The position numbers and the translations under genes are program-made. Positions 39,268 to 44,979 of a stretch of DNA of 45,040 nucleotides are shown here, in pieces. The DNA lies in assembly GCA_016280725.1 (NCBI GenBank), contig JAEEHF010000031.1:1-45040 (forward strand), given 5' to 3'. This stretch comes from Bacillota bacterium (GTDB lineage Bacteria; Bacillota; Clostridia; TANB77; UBA1234). How positions within the stretch are numbered: position 1 is the stretch's first letter; every line of letters starts with the position of its first letter. Below the pieces are notes generated by a model. That model was not told the origin of the DNA. It did no database searches and saw only the letters and a program-made list of their open reading frames with translations.

Positions 39268-39570
39268 TTATCCTTCCTCGAATAATTGATCAATACTATC
39301 AAGAGAAATACTGGAAGTAAATTCTCCTACAATAGTTTCTATACCATCTTTTATTACAACTACATTTTGTTTAAGAGTATCTGCTTTTAAAATACCATCT
39401 ACTTCAACATTTTCTAATGGAGTTGCACGGACACCGGTATCTCTACCTTTTATATACCAATTGCCATTTTCTCCAATAGAAGGAATAATATCTTCGCTTG
39501 GAGTGCTTCCGGAGGATCCACCTGATGAACCAGCCATTTTCTTAGCTAGAGCAAGAGTAACTAAATCCAT
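39268..39570 (-). CDS. Fibre/collar protein, 100 aa
   Basis: ATG 39570 after AGGAGGTAAAAC; stop TAA. Gly/Ser linker (KKMAGSSGGSSGSTPSEDII), then GENGNWYIKGRDTGVRATP, the short beta motif found in phage tail-fibre and collar proteins, and a coiled end. Structural role likely. Confidence 0.65.
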   Translation of the reverse strand: MDLVTLALAKKMAGSSGGSSGSTPSEDIIPSIGENGNWYIKGRDTGVRATPLENVEVDGILKADTLKQNVVVIKDGIETIVGEFTSSISLDSIDQLFEEG

Positions 39571-39581
39571 GTTTTACCTCC

Positions 39582-39755
39582 TTACAATTTTTTCCATTCT
39601 TTTGCATTATTGCAAACATATACGTCGCCTGTATTTGCGACTAATGCAACAGAACCTGGCTCCTTTGGTAGTTTATCTAGGTCAGATACTTCATCCACTA
39701 AAAACTGATGCGTATTATTGCGGGCATCAGCACTAAGAATTTTGTATTTTGCCAT
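39582..39755 (-). CDS. Small structural-region protein, 57 aa
   Basis: ATG 39755 after AAAGGGAGTGTTAAA; stop TAA. MAKYKILSADARNNTHQFLV then PGSVALVANTGDVYVCNNAK, EWKKL: the GDVY(V/I)CN module is typical of minor fibre proteins. First gene of the structural run. Confidence 0.6.
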   Translation of the reverse strand: MAKYKILSADARNNTHQFLVDEVSDLDKLPKEPGSVALVANTGDVYVCNNAKEWKKL

Positions 39756-39819
39756 TTTAACACTCCCTTTCTGGAGAACTACAATCTAAATTAGATAGAT
39801 TTCATTTTATTGATCTAAT

Positions 39820-39854
39820 AAAAAAAGACCCTCATGGAAAAATTCCATAAGGGT
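39820..39854 (-). terminator. Terminator of the tRNA array
   Basis: ACCCTTATGGAA...TTCCATGAGGGT followed by CTTTTTTT on the minus strand, just beyond tRNA-Thr. Confidence 0.9.
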
Positions 39855-39867
39855 TATTAATTTTTAC

Positions 39868-39943
<76 letters not shown>

Positions 39944-39955
39944 ATTAATATTATT

Positions 39956-40516
39956 TTAAGGCCACTCTCCTAGTGGAGCATCGGATAGTTTAGCATTATC
40001 ACCAATATCAGTACAATATGAAATACCTGCACCATTACCTACATAATCCATATCGTCAAAAATTTCACGCGCAATATCCTCATATAGACTTGACTTAATA
40101 CCATGCGGATCATTTAGATTATCACAGAAGAATTGAACGACTTCTTTCTTAAATACAACATAAGTAAAAGGAACAGCCCAATATTCACTTCCAGGAATAA
40201 CTACATACGCAAGAATCGGATTATTTTCAAAAGCGGCTTCAAAAAGTTCTTTAGCTGTAACAAACTTATGATTTGGCATAGTCTGACAATCAATATTAAT
40301 TTCAAGACCAACATTACCAAAATATTTCATATCAGGAAGTAGTTGTGCAATAGCCGCGGCTTTTAGACCACACTTATGAGAAATTGAAAGTGTAACTGAA
40401 GGTTCACTATAATCAACATTAAAAGCAATATTCGGATCTGGATCAAACATGGCTTCCAACATATGCACATAAATTACCCAAGGAGGAGAAACTTTCAAAC
40501 GAATAGTATCTGGCAT
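39956..40516 (-). CDS. Protein of 186 aa, unknown
   Basis: ATG 40516; stop TAA. MPDTIRLKVSPPWVIYVHML; beta-rich, with LFEAAFENNPILAYVVIPG. Lies between two tRNA genes. Trp is TGG. Not recognised. Confidence 0.65.
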   Translation of the reverse strand: MPDTIRLKVSPPWVIYVHMLEAMFDPDPNIAFNVDYSEPSVTLSISHKCGLKAAAIAQLLPDMKYFGNVGLEINIDCQTMPNHKFVTAKELFEAAFENNPILAYVVIPGSEYWAVPFTYVVFKKEVVQFFCDNLNDPHGIKSSLYEDIAREIFDDMDYVGNGAGISYCTDIGDNAKLSDAPLGEWP

Positions 40517-40519
40517 AGC

Positions 40520-40630
40520 TTACCTCTTTCTAATCATAACAATTAATTGTAAAGTGCCTACAACTAAAATTAAAAAACTAAAATTACCTTTAGTCATTTC
40601 TGTAATAATAGTTTGAATTCATTTTATCAA
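40520..40630 (-). CDS. Membrane peptide, about 36 aa, with a TGA
   Basis: TTG 40630 with AAGGA 10 bases upstream; LIKWIQTIITEMTKGNFSFL then LILVVGTLQLIVMIRKR, W being TGA; stop TAA three bases before the next gene. A single span with a basic end; could be a small holin-like peptide. Confidence 0.4.
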
Positions 40631-40651
40631 AATCAAAATCCTTAAATTATA

Positions 40652-40725
40652 TGGAGCGGATGACGAGAATCGAACTCGCATCAAAAGCTTGGAAGGCTTG
40701 TGTGTTGCCATTACACTACACCCGC
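40652..40725 (-). tRNA. tRNA-Gly(UCC)
   Basis: Acceptor GCGGGTG/CATCCGC, loop CTTCCAA, CCA encoded. Confidence 0.85.
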
Positions 40726-40732
40726 GTATTTG

Positions 40733-40815
40733 TGGTTGGATTAGCTGGATTCGAACCAGCATCTCAAAGACTACCGGTATCAATCTTTGCGTTTTACCTT
40801 TACCACTATAATCCT
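40733..40815 (-). tRNA. tRNA-like gene with enlarged anticodon arm
   Basis: T arm GCTGG-TTCGAAT-CCAGC, acceptor AGGATTA/TAATCCA (first pair mismatched) and CCA are clear. The anticodon arm is abnormal. CAAAGA/TCTTTG closes a 13-nt loop containing GATACCGGTA, so the gene is 83 nt without a variable arm. Removing ACCGGT would leave loop TTGATAG (anticodon GAU). Identity uncertain; possibly inactive or needing processing. Confidence 0.55.
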
Positions 40816-40816
40816 A

Positions 40817-40893
40817 TGGTGGACCTAACTAGACTTGAACTAGTGACCTTTCGCTTATCAGGCGAACGCTCTAACCAACTGAGCTATAGGTCC
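40817..40893 (-). tRNA. tRNA-Ile(GAU)
   Basis: Canonical cloverleaf, loop CTGATAA, CCA encoded. Confidence 0.95.
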
Positions 40894-40894
40894 G

Positions 40895-40974
40895 TGGTGG
40901 AGATAACGAGAATCGAACTCGTGTCCGAACGTTTTCACTTTGGCTTTATACGCTCGTCGAACCCTTCTATCCCC
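40895..40974 (-). ncRNA. Mini tmRNA-like RNA (tRNA-like domain only)
   Basis: 80 nt. 5' GGGGATA and 3' TATCTCC-A-CCA form the acceptor with a G3-U70 pair, the alanyl-tRNA synthetase determinant. No D stem; instead GGGTTCGACGAGC matches the invariant tmRNA D-loop block (GGUUUCGAC). The T arm CACGAG-TTCGATT-CTCGT is preceded by GGA, as in tmRNA. A 7-bp helix CGAGCGT/ACGTTCG replaces tmRNA helix P2 and is closed by a 17-nt loop, with no room for a tag frame or pseudoknots. Confidence 0.7.
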
Positions 40975-40976
40975 AT

Positions 40977-41095
40977 TAATGGACATAATTAAAATAGTGT
41001 TTTAGCTAAAGTAAAGGAATCGAACCTTTATCTTCTTAAAAGATGTTTTATCCATTAAACTAACCTCAGAAGTAAACTATTTTACCATCACATTA
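40977..41095 (-). ncRNA. Framed RNA element A, enclosing a short tRNA-like insert
   Basis: Outer helix P1 TAATG/CATTA, conserved TGATGG, P2 TAAAATAGT/ACTATTTTA (9 bp perfect), conserved TTACTTC, then the tRNA-like insert at 41005-41069. First of five elements with the same frame (others at 42881, 43467, 43729, 43967). Confidence 0.7.
41005..41069 (-). tRNA. Compact tRNA-like insert (65 nt, no CCA)
   Basis: D arm GTTT-AATGGATA-AAAC and T arm AAAGG-TTCGATT-CCTTT are good; acceptor CTGAGGT/ACTTTAG has two G-U pairs. The anticodon hairpin is only ATCT-TTTAAGA-AGAT and the variable loop is missing, about 8 nt less than a normal tRNA. May be non-functional or assembled with another piece. Confidence 0.45.
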
Positions 41096-41108
41096 ATAAT
41101 TAATTATA

Positions 41109-41200
41109 TGGTGCGTCGGGTTGGATTCGAACCAACAATGTTTACCCTGAGGGATTGGTTTTACAGACCAATGCAACACCGCCATCGTTGCCGCCGACGC
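41109..41200 (-). tRNA. tRNA-Tyr(GUA)
   Basis: Class II with variable arm CCCTCAGGG, loop CTGTAAA, CCA encoded. Confidence 0.95.
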
Positions 41201-41205
41201 TTAAT

Positions 41206-41281
41206 TGGTGGAGAATGCGGGGATCGAACCCGCGACCTCAGGCTTGCAAAGCCCGCGCTCTCCCAGCTGAGCTAATTCCCC
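41206..41281 (-). tRNA. tRNA-Ala(UGC)
   Basis: Loop TTTGCAA, acceptor GGGGAAT/ATTCTCC with G3-U70, CCA encoded. Confidence 0.95.
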
Positions 41282-41284
41282 ATA

Positions 41285-41360
41285 TGGTCGGGACGGAGGA
41301 ACTCGAATCCCCAACGTCTTGTTCCCAAAACAAGTGCGCTACCAATTGCGCCACGCCCCG
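41285..41360 (-). tRNA. tRNA-Pro(UGG)
   Basis: Loop TTTGGGA, CCA encoded. Confidence 0.95.
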
Positions 41361-41361
41361 A

Positions 41362-41438
41362 TGGTACTTCCTGTCGGACTCGAACCGACGCTCTTAGGAT
41401 TAAGAGTCCTCTGCTTTAGCCAACTAAGCTAAGGAAGT
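41362..41438 (-). tRNA. tRNA-Lys(CUU)
   Basis: Loop CTCTTAA, acceptor ACTTCCT/AGGAAGT, CCA encoded. Confidence 0.9.
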
Positions 41439-41439
41439 A

Positions 41440-41556
41440 TAAATGACAGGCCCAACCCTGCCTGGCAGAGGACTACCCCTGGAGTTTCCCGACTTTCACA
41501 GGCAGCTTATAGCCGTATACGCGATCAGGTGGAGGACCCATTATAACCTGCGGATC
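41440..41556. ncRNA. GC-rich structured spacer
   Basis: About 115 bases, far richer in GC than its surroundings, between tRNA-Lys and the GIY-YIG gene. CTGCCTG...CAGGCAG encloses a long hairpin and ATGCGGATCCGCA is a perfect palindrome. No frame with a ribosome site. Possibly a small RNA or a processing structure. Confidence 0.45.
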
Positions 41557-41562
41557 CGCATA

Positions 41563-42198
41563 TTAAATATATTTTCAAATGTGTTTATATGCTGTTTTTC
41601 TTTTACCCTTACATACTGCACTAATATGAGAAGTAACACCTTTAGGTGTTTTTACTTTAGTAAAGTGATTTTGATATAATCATTGATATGCTTCAATCAA
41701 TGAATTAAAATTACATATAAAATTATTTTTTAAATCATACATTGCAACTTTTTTCTTGTTATGTTCACTTGCTGATATAATTTCTATATTTTGGTCTAGA
41801 CAAGCTTTTCTAATTGTATCTATATCACATTGAAAAAAAGTGCTTGTAGTTTTTAATGTTTTTAATTCTAAATATTTTTTAGCTATTTCTTGATAATTAT
41901 AATAATGTTTACTATCTCCACCTAAAGTAGCATTATAACCATTATGATAAGTATCTAATTTATTAATTCAATATTGCTCTCTATCTGACGCTTTTTCTGC
42001 TGAACAATATTCTAATTCTTGAATAATAAAATTATTAATACCATATTTAGCAAATGCTTTATATAGAGGTCTATTTTTTATATTATCACGTTTACTATCA
42101 GCAATATGAGTTTTTCATCGTTGCTCAATAGTTTTAGTTGTTTTTCCAATATATTGCTTTTGATTTATTAAATTTGTAATTACATAGATGTATGCCAT
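41563..42198 (-). CDS. GIY-YIG homing endonuclease, 211 aa
   Basis: ATG 42198 after GGAGCCGTATAA; stop TAA. YIYVITNLINQKQYIGKTT is the GIY-YIG core, then EQRWKTH, REQYWINKLDTYHNGYN and ATLGGDS. The C-terminus has NUMOD-type DNA-binding repeats (SLIEAYQWLYQNH, TAYKHIWKYI). Four in-frame TGA codons all fall exactly where the family has Trp, which is the clearest evidence for TGA=Trp. It sits in the tRNA array, a typical homing target. Confidence 0.9.
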
Positions 42199-42235
42199 TT
42201 ATACGGCTCCTTTCTATTTATTTATTTCTTCTCTG

Positions 42236-42308
42236 CTTCGTCGTCAAGACTCGAACTTGAAACAACAGGAACCAGAATCCTGGGTTCTTCCAATTGAACT
42301 ACGACGAA
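42236..42308 (-). tRNA. tRNA-Gln(CUG) with extended acceptor helix
   Basis: Acceptor TTCGTCG/CGACGAA, loop TTCTGGT, no encoded CCA. Flanks TTTCTTCTCTGC and GCAGAGAAGAAA pair to extend the acceptor by about 12 bp, an unusual precursor structure. Confidence 0.85.
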
Positions 42309-42321
42309 GCAGAGAAGAAAA

Positions 42322-42398
42322 TGGCGAGACTGATGGGGCTCGAACCCACGACCTTCGGAGAGACAGTCCGACGCTCTAGCCAACTGAGCTACAGTCCC
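42322..42398 (-). tRNA. tRNA-Asp(GUC)
   Basis: Loop CTGTCTC, discriminator G, CCA encoded. Confidence 0.95.
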
Positions 42399-42399
42399 G

Positions 42400-42477
42400 T
42401 GGCTGCAGAGCTCGGGCTCGAACCGAGGACCCTTCGCTTAACAGGCGAATGCTAACTACCAACTGAGCTACTCTGCA
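42400..42477 (-). tRNA. tRNA-Asn(GUU)
   Basis: Loop CTGTTAA, CCA encoded. Confidence 0.95.
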
Positions 42478-42482
42478 ATATT

Positions 42483-42866
42483 TTAAATCAAATCTTTAAG
42501 TTTTTCAACATTATATTCACTATAATTATCTCAATATTTATTACATCCAAGAGAAGTAAAAATATTCATTATATTATCGTTATATTCTTTTATATAAATA
42601 TAACAAAGTCATCTACCAAAGCTATCAGTTTGCGGACCTTTAATTTCTGAATCAGAATAGAGATTAACTTTTTTGTTCAAAAAATGTTTTTCTGCATAAG
42701 CTTTACACAATTTACCATATTCTTTTTCAGGTCCACGACATTCTGGCGTATCTAAATTTAAAATTCGTATTCGTTCATGAATATGAATATGAAAACCTAA
42801 ATCAATATCTACATCATAAGTATCACCATCAACAACGTTAATGATAATTGCATTATATTCATACAT
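42483..42866 (-). CDS. Staphylococcal-nuclease-like (SNase) protein, 127 aa
   Basis: ATG 42866 after AGGAGTTTT; stop TAA. AIIINVVDGDTYDVDIDLGF, then RIRILNLDTPECRG and YAEKHFLNK give the OB-fold nuclease with the catalytic Asp/Arg/Glu pattern. Two TGA codons (GRWLCYIYI, NKYWDNYSEY) are at normal Trp positions. Cuts DNA and RNA with Ca2+. Directly downstream of the permuted tRNA element. Confidence 0.85.
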
Positions 42867-42880
42867 AAAACTCCTAATAA

Positions 42881-43013
42881 ATAGAGGATATAATAAGAAT
42901 AGTGAAAATACGTGCTCTACCTTTGAGCTATAATACTCTATTAGTATTAATTGGGATCGAACCAATAACATCGCCATTATAAGTGGAAGTAACTATTCTA
43001 ACCATCACTCTAT
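42881..43013 (-). ncRNA. Framed RNA element B, enclosing a permuted tRNA
   Basis: P1 ATAGAG/CTCTAT, TGATGG, P2 AGAATAGT/ACTATTCT, TACTTC, then the permuted tRNA-Ile. The frame brings the two ends of the permuted transcript together at the anticodon stem. Confidence 0.75.
42911..42986 (-). tRNA. Circularly permuted tRNA-Ile(UAU)
   Basis: Transcribed order is 3' half first: CCA-CTTATAA-TGGCG-ATGTT, T arm ATTGG-TTCGATC-CCAAT, acceptor TAATACT (42943-42986). A 5-nt linker follows, then the 5' half: acceptor AGTATTA, D arm GCTC-AAAGGTA-GAGC, A, CG (42911-42937). Joining CG to CCA gives anticodon stem CGCCA/TGGCG and loop CTTATAA. All four helices are perfect only in the permuted arrangement. Breakpoint between positions 28 and 29. 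Confidence 0.85.
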
Positions 43014-43016
43014 ATT

Positions 43017-43310
43017 TTATGTTCAAGTCCATCCTCGTAAAGGATCAGGTCTTAAAAAAGTAGATCCTTTATCAATTTTATCTTTACTCTGATATGTTCA
43101 ATTAACAACAGTAGTATTTAAAAAAGACCATAATTTATCTGTGTCTCGTTGATCTTTATTTTGATGAAAATAATTATCTATATAACCTGTATAATCATCA
43201 AACATATACTCTAAAATACCTATTGGTACTCAAATATTTTGATCTGCGACTTCCATCTCTTCAATTTCATTAATAATTATTTTAAAATTATTTTTTGAAA
43301 ATTTGCCCAA
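43017..43310 (-). CDS. Protein of 97 aa with three TGA codons
   Basis: TTG 43310 after GGAGGTCTGTT; stop TAA. LGKFSKNNFKIIINEIEEME; TGA in NIWVPIG, VNWTYQS and the final GWTWT, while two Trp are TGG. Unknown; lies between the UCA tRNA and element B. Confidence 0.55.
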
Positions 43311-43355
43311 AACAGACCTCCTATATATATTTGTGTTATAAACACATAAATTATC

Positions 43356-43452
43356 TGGCAAGGGTGGTAGGATTCGAACCCACGGCATTGGTTTTGGACG
43401 CCAACACGACAGATTTGAAGTCTGCTGCTTTGAACCACTCAGCCACACCCCT
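43356..43452 (-). tRNA. Serine-type tRNA with anticodon UCA (reads UGA)
   Basis: 97 nt. Anticodon loop CTTCAAA (UCA), stem GCAGA/TCTGT, 3-bp D stem GCT/AGC, a long variable arm (GTGTTGG/CCAATGC), discriminator G and CCA. The class II arm and G73 are seryl-tRNA synthetase determinants, so this would put serine, not Trp, at UGA. The body looks like tRNA-Ser(UGA) with the middle anticodon base changed. A Sec tRNA is less likely: D stem 3 bp, acceptor 7 bp. Confidence 0.85.
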
Positions 43453-43466
43453 ATTTTATACATTTT

Positions 43467-43560
43467 AAAGAGGAAAATTTATTGATAGTAATTATAAAAA
43501 GCAAAAAGTGGCGCTTTAATTTATTATCATCCTGAAGTAACTATCAATCCATCACTCTAA
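43467..43560 (-). ncRNA. Framed RNA element C
   Basis: P1 AGAG/CTCT, TGATGG, P2 ATTGATAGT/ACTATCAAT (9 bp perfect), TACTTC, a 48-nt hairpin insert (AAAGC...GCTTT) without tRNA features, then AAATTTTC. Confidence 0.65.
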
Positions 43561-43569
43561 ATAAACAAT

Positions 43570-43646
43570 TGGTTGCGAGAGACAGGAGTCGAACCTGCTG
43601 TCTTCGGCTTATGAGACCGACGAGGAAACCGTTTCTCCCCTCCGCA
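43570..43646 (-). tRNA. tRNA-Met-type (CAU)
   Basis: Loop CTCATAA, CGCAACCA end like initiator tRNA, but the anticodon stem lacks the three G-C pairs and the acceptor has one mismatch. Elongator, initiator or Ile2 cannot be decided. Confidence 0.85.
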
Positions 43647-43650
43647 ATAT

Positions 43651-43726
43651 TGGTAGCGTGTGCGGGATTCGAACCCGCGATCACTGGCTTGAAAGGCCAG
43701 GGTCCTAACCACTAGACGAACACGCC
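43651..43726 (-). tRNA. tRNA-Glu(UUC)
   Basis: Loop CTTTCAA, CCA encoded. Confidence 0.95.
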
Positions 43727-43728
43727 AT

Positions 43729-43956
43729 ATAAATGGAGGAAAAATTGTGAATCCTAAAAAGTATCAGCGGAAAGGAGACTAATACCATTAAGAAGGAGGA
43801 ATCACATCGAGAAGGGGTGATCAAAAAATTCTAGTTTTTAACATACCGGAATTTAAACAGTATGTTACTTATTTCAAATCGAAAATTAAGTAAGTATCAA
43901 TATACATATTTTCATCATAATATTTGAAGTAAGAATTCACCCATCACTCCATTTAT
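43729..43956 (-). ncRNA. Framed RNA element D with anti-Shine-Dalgarno-like loops
   Basis: P1 ATAAATGGAG/CTCCATTTAT (10 bp), TGATGG, P2 GTGAATTCT/AGGATTCAC, TACTTC, insert of about 175 nt. The insert has three hairpins (TAACATAC/GTATGTTA, ATCAC/GTGAT, GTATTAG/CTGATAC) and C-rich single-stranded segments. GATCACCCCTTCT resembles the 16S rRNA 3' end; TTCCTCCTTCTT and TCTCCTTTCC can pair with ribosome sites. Confidence 0.65.
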
Positions 43957-43962
43957 TTTAAA

Positions 43963-44034
43963 TTAATGCGGAAATACTAATAACAGCTTATTTATTGCCA
44001 AATAAGTGGGGGCAATACGTTGATTTAATTTCAT
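43963..44034 (-). CDS. Possible 23-aa peptide in element E
   Basis: ATG 44034 with GAGGA 7 bases upstream; MKLNQRIAPTYLAINKLLLV ending FPH; stop TAA. It overlaps the hairpin and helices of element E, so it may be fortuitous. Confidence 0.3.
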   Translation of the reverse strand: MKLNQRIAPTYLAINKLLLVFPH

Positions 44035-44071
44035 GTTATATCCTCGAAGTAACTGTTATACCATCACGCAA
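43967..44071 (-). ncRNA. Framed RNA element E
   Basis: P1 TGCG/CGCA, TGATGG, P2 ATAACAG/CTGTTAT, TTACTTC, insert with hairpin TATTGCC-11 nt-GGCAATA, then TATTTC. Confidence 0.65.
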
Positions 44072-44083
44072 TATAAATTTTAT

Positions 44084-44168
44084 TGGTGCGGGCTGTGAGA
44101 CTCGAACTCACACGTCCTAGGACAACAGATTTTAAGTCTGTGGCGTCTGCCAATTCCGCCAAGCCCGC
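44084..44168 (-). tRNA. tRNA-Leu(UAA)
   Basis: Class II, loop CTTAAAA, variable arm TGTCCTAGGACGT, CCA encoded. Confidence 0.95.
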
Positions 44169-44171
44169 ATA

Positions 44172-44262
44172 TGGTAGAAGTGCAGAGATTTGAACTCTGA
44201 TCAGCCGATTATCTGTCGTTACGGTTTATAAGACCGCTGCTCTGCCATTGAGCTACACTTCT
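44172..44262 (-). tRNA. tRNA (UAU anticodon) with 21-nt variable region
   Basis: Acceptor AGAAGTG/CACTTCT, D arm of class I type, loop CTTATAA (UAU, reads AUA), but 21 nt between anticodon and T stems. Long variable arm plus an Ile anticodon is an unusual combination. Duplicates the decoding of the permuted tRNA. Confidence 0.8.
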
Positions 44263-44975
44263 ATAATCTGGTACATGTCCTTTGGTGTTGCGAGTCACCG
44301 CAGGCTCTGACACTGTACTTAAAGGTGTACAGTAACCGTCCTCCCTCGGGATCTTGTCATGCGGCAGAGCGAGTTACCGCATCCTTTCTCTATGATTTCG
44401 GGCTCATAGCAGCCGCCTCTCTCGGGGTAAAGGTAGTGCTTAAAATACAATCATAGGCATTACACCTCACTTGTCAGGTGGTTTAACTTTGCAATAAAAT
44501 TAAAACTTTAGACAATCAATTGCTACCATCTCCTTTTGGAAAATTAAAGCACTTATACCTATATTACAATCCCTGGCTTTAACGGGTCAGGCGTCCGGAG
44601 CACACAGTCCTTTCTAAGACTACCTACATTGCTCATTGCAGCTGAGAAATTAGCATTACCCAGACTCACCACGTGGAGGTTTTCTCTTGAGTCCATTGCT
44701 TTCTTTTTGAGTATGTGGCCATCATACTCCAGGTAAGAAAGTCATAACCTAGGATGGATCAGTGGATCCTACCACTCCAAACCTCTTTAGCACCAGTTTG
44801 GACAGCGCTCTGCGGTAGCCTTGATTGGGAGCACCTTCTCACCAATTGTACTATCCGTCTTACGAATTAACTAGACTTCTTTTCCATCGCTCTAGTACGT
44901 CCACGATGCGGTCATCCTTTGAGCTTAAAGACGAGAGAGCCCCGTGTAAGAAAACTCGTCTAAGGTTACTGTCTA
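44263..44975 (-). ncRNA. Large structured RNA (about 700 nt), GOLLD/ROOL-like
   Basis: No gene on either strand; GC-richer than the surroundings and packed with helices. Examples are ACTGTAC/GTACAGT (44312), CACCT/AGGTG (44466), GAGTATG/CATACTC nested in CTTTCTT/AAGAAAG (44699-44742), ATTGG/CCAAT (44825) and AGACGAG/CTCGTCT (44930). Size, structure and place inside a phage tRNA array fit the GOLLD or ROOL classes, which form RNA cages. I cannot tell which, or exclude a new class. Strand assumed from the tRNAs. Confidence 0.6.
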
Positions 44976-44979
44976 AATG

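Noticed and set aside
40895..40974. Ordinary tRNA-Ala
   Set aside because: There is no D stem or normal anticodon loop, and the GGUUCGAC block and GGA before the T arm are tmRNA features.
40651..40992. A plus-strand frame of 113 codons
   Set aside because: It is entirely complementary to three tRNA genes and the tmRNA-like RNA, with no ribosome site.
41155..41679. Plus-strand frames across the tRNA array and GIY-YIG gene
   Set aside because: They lie antisense to tRNAs and to a recognisable endonuclease frame.
43356..43452. Selenocysteine tRNA
   Set aside because: The acceptor is 7 bp and the D stem 3 bp, not the long forms of tRNA-Sec, and no selenocysteine genes are seen in the window.
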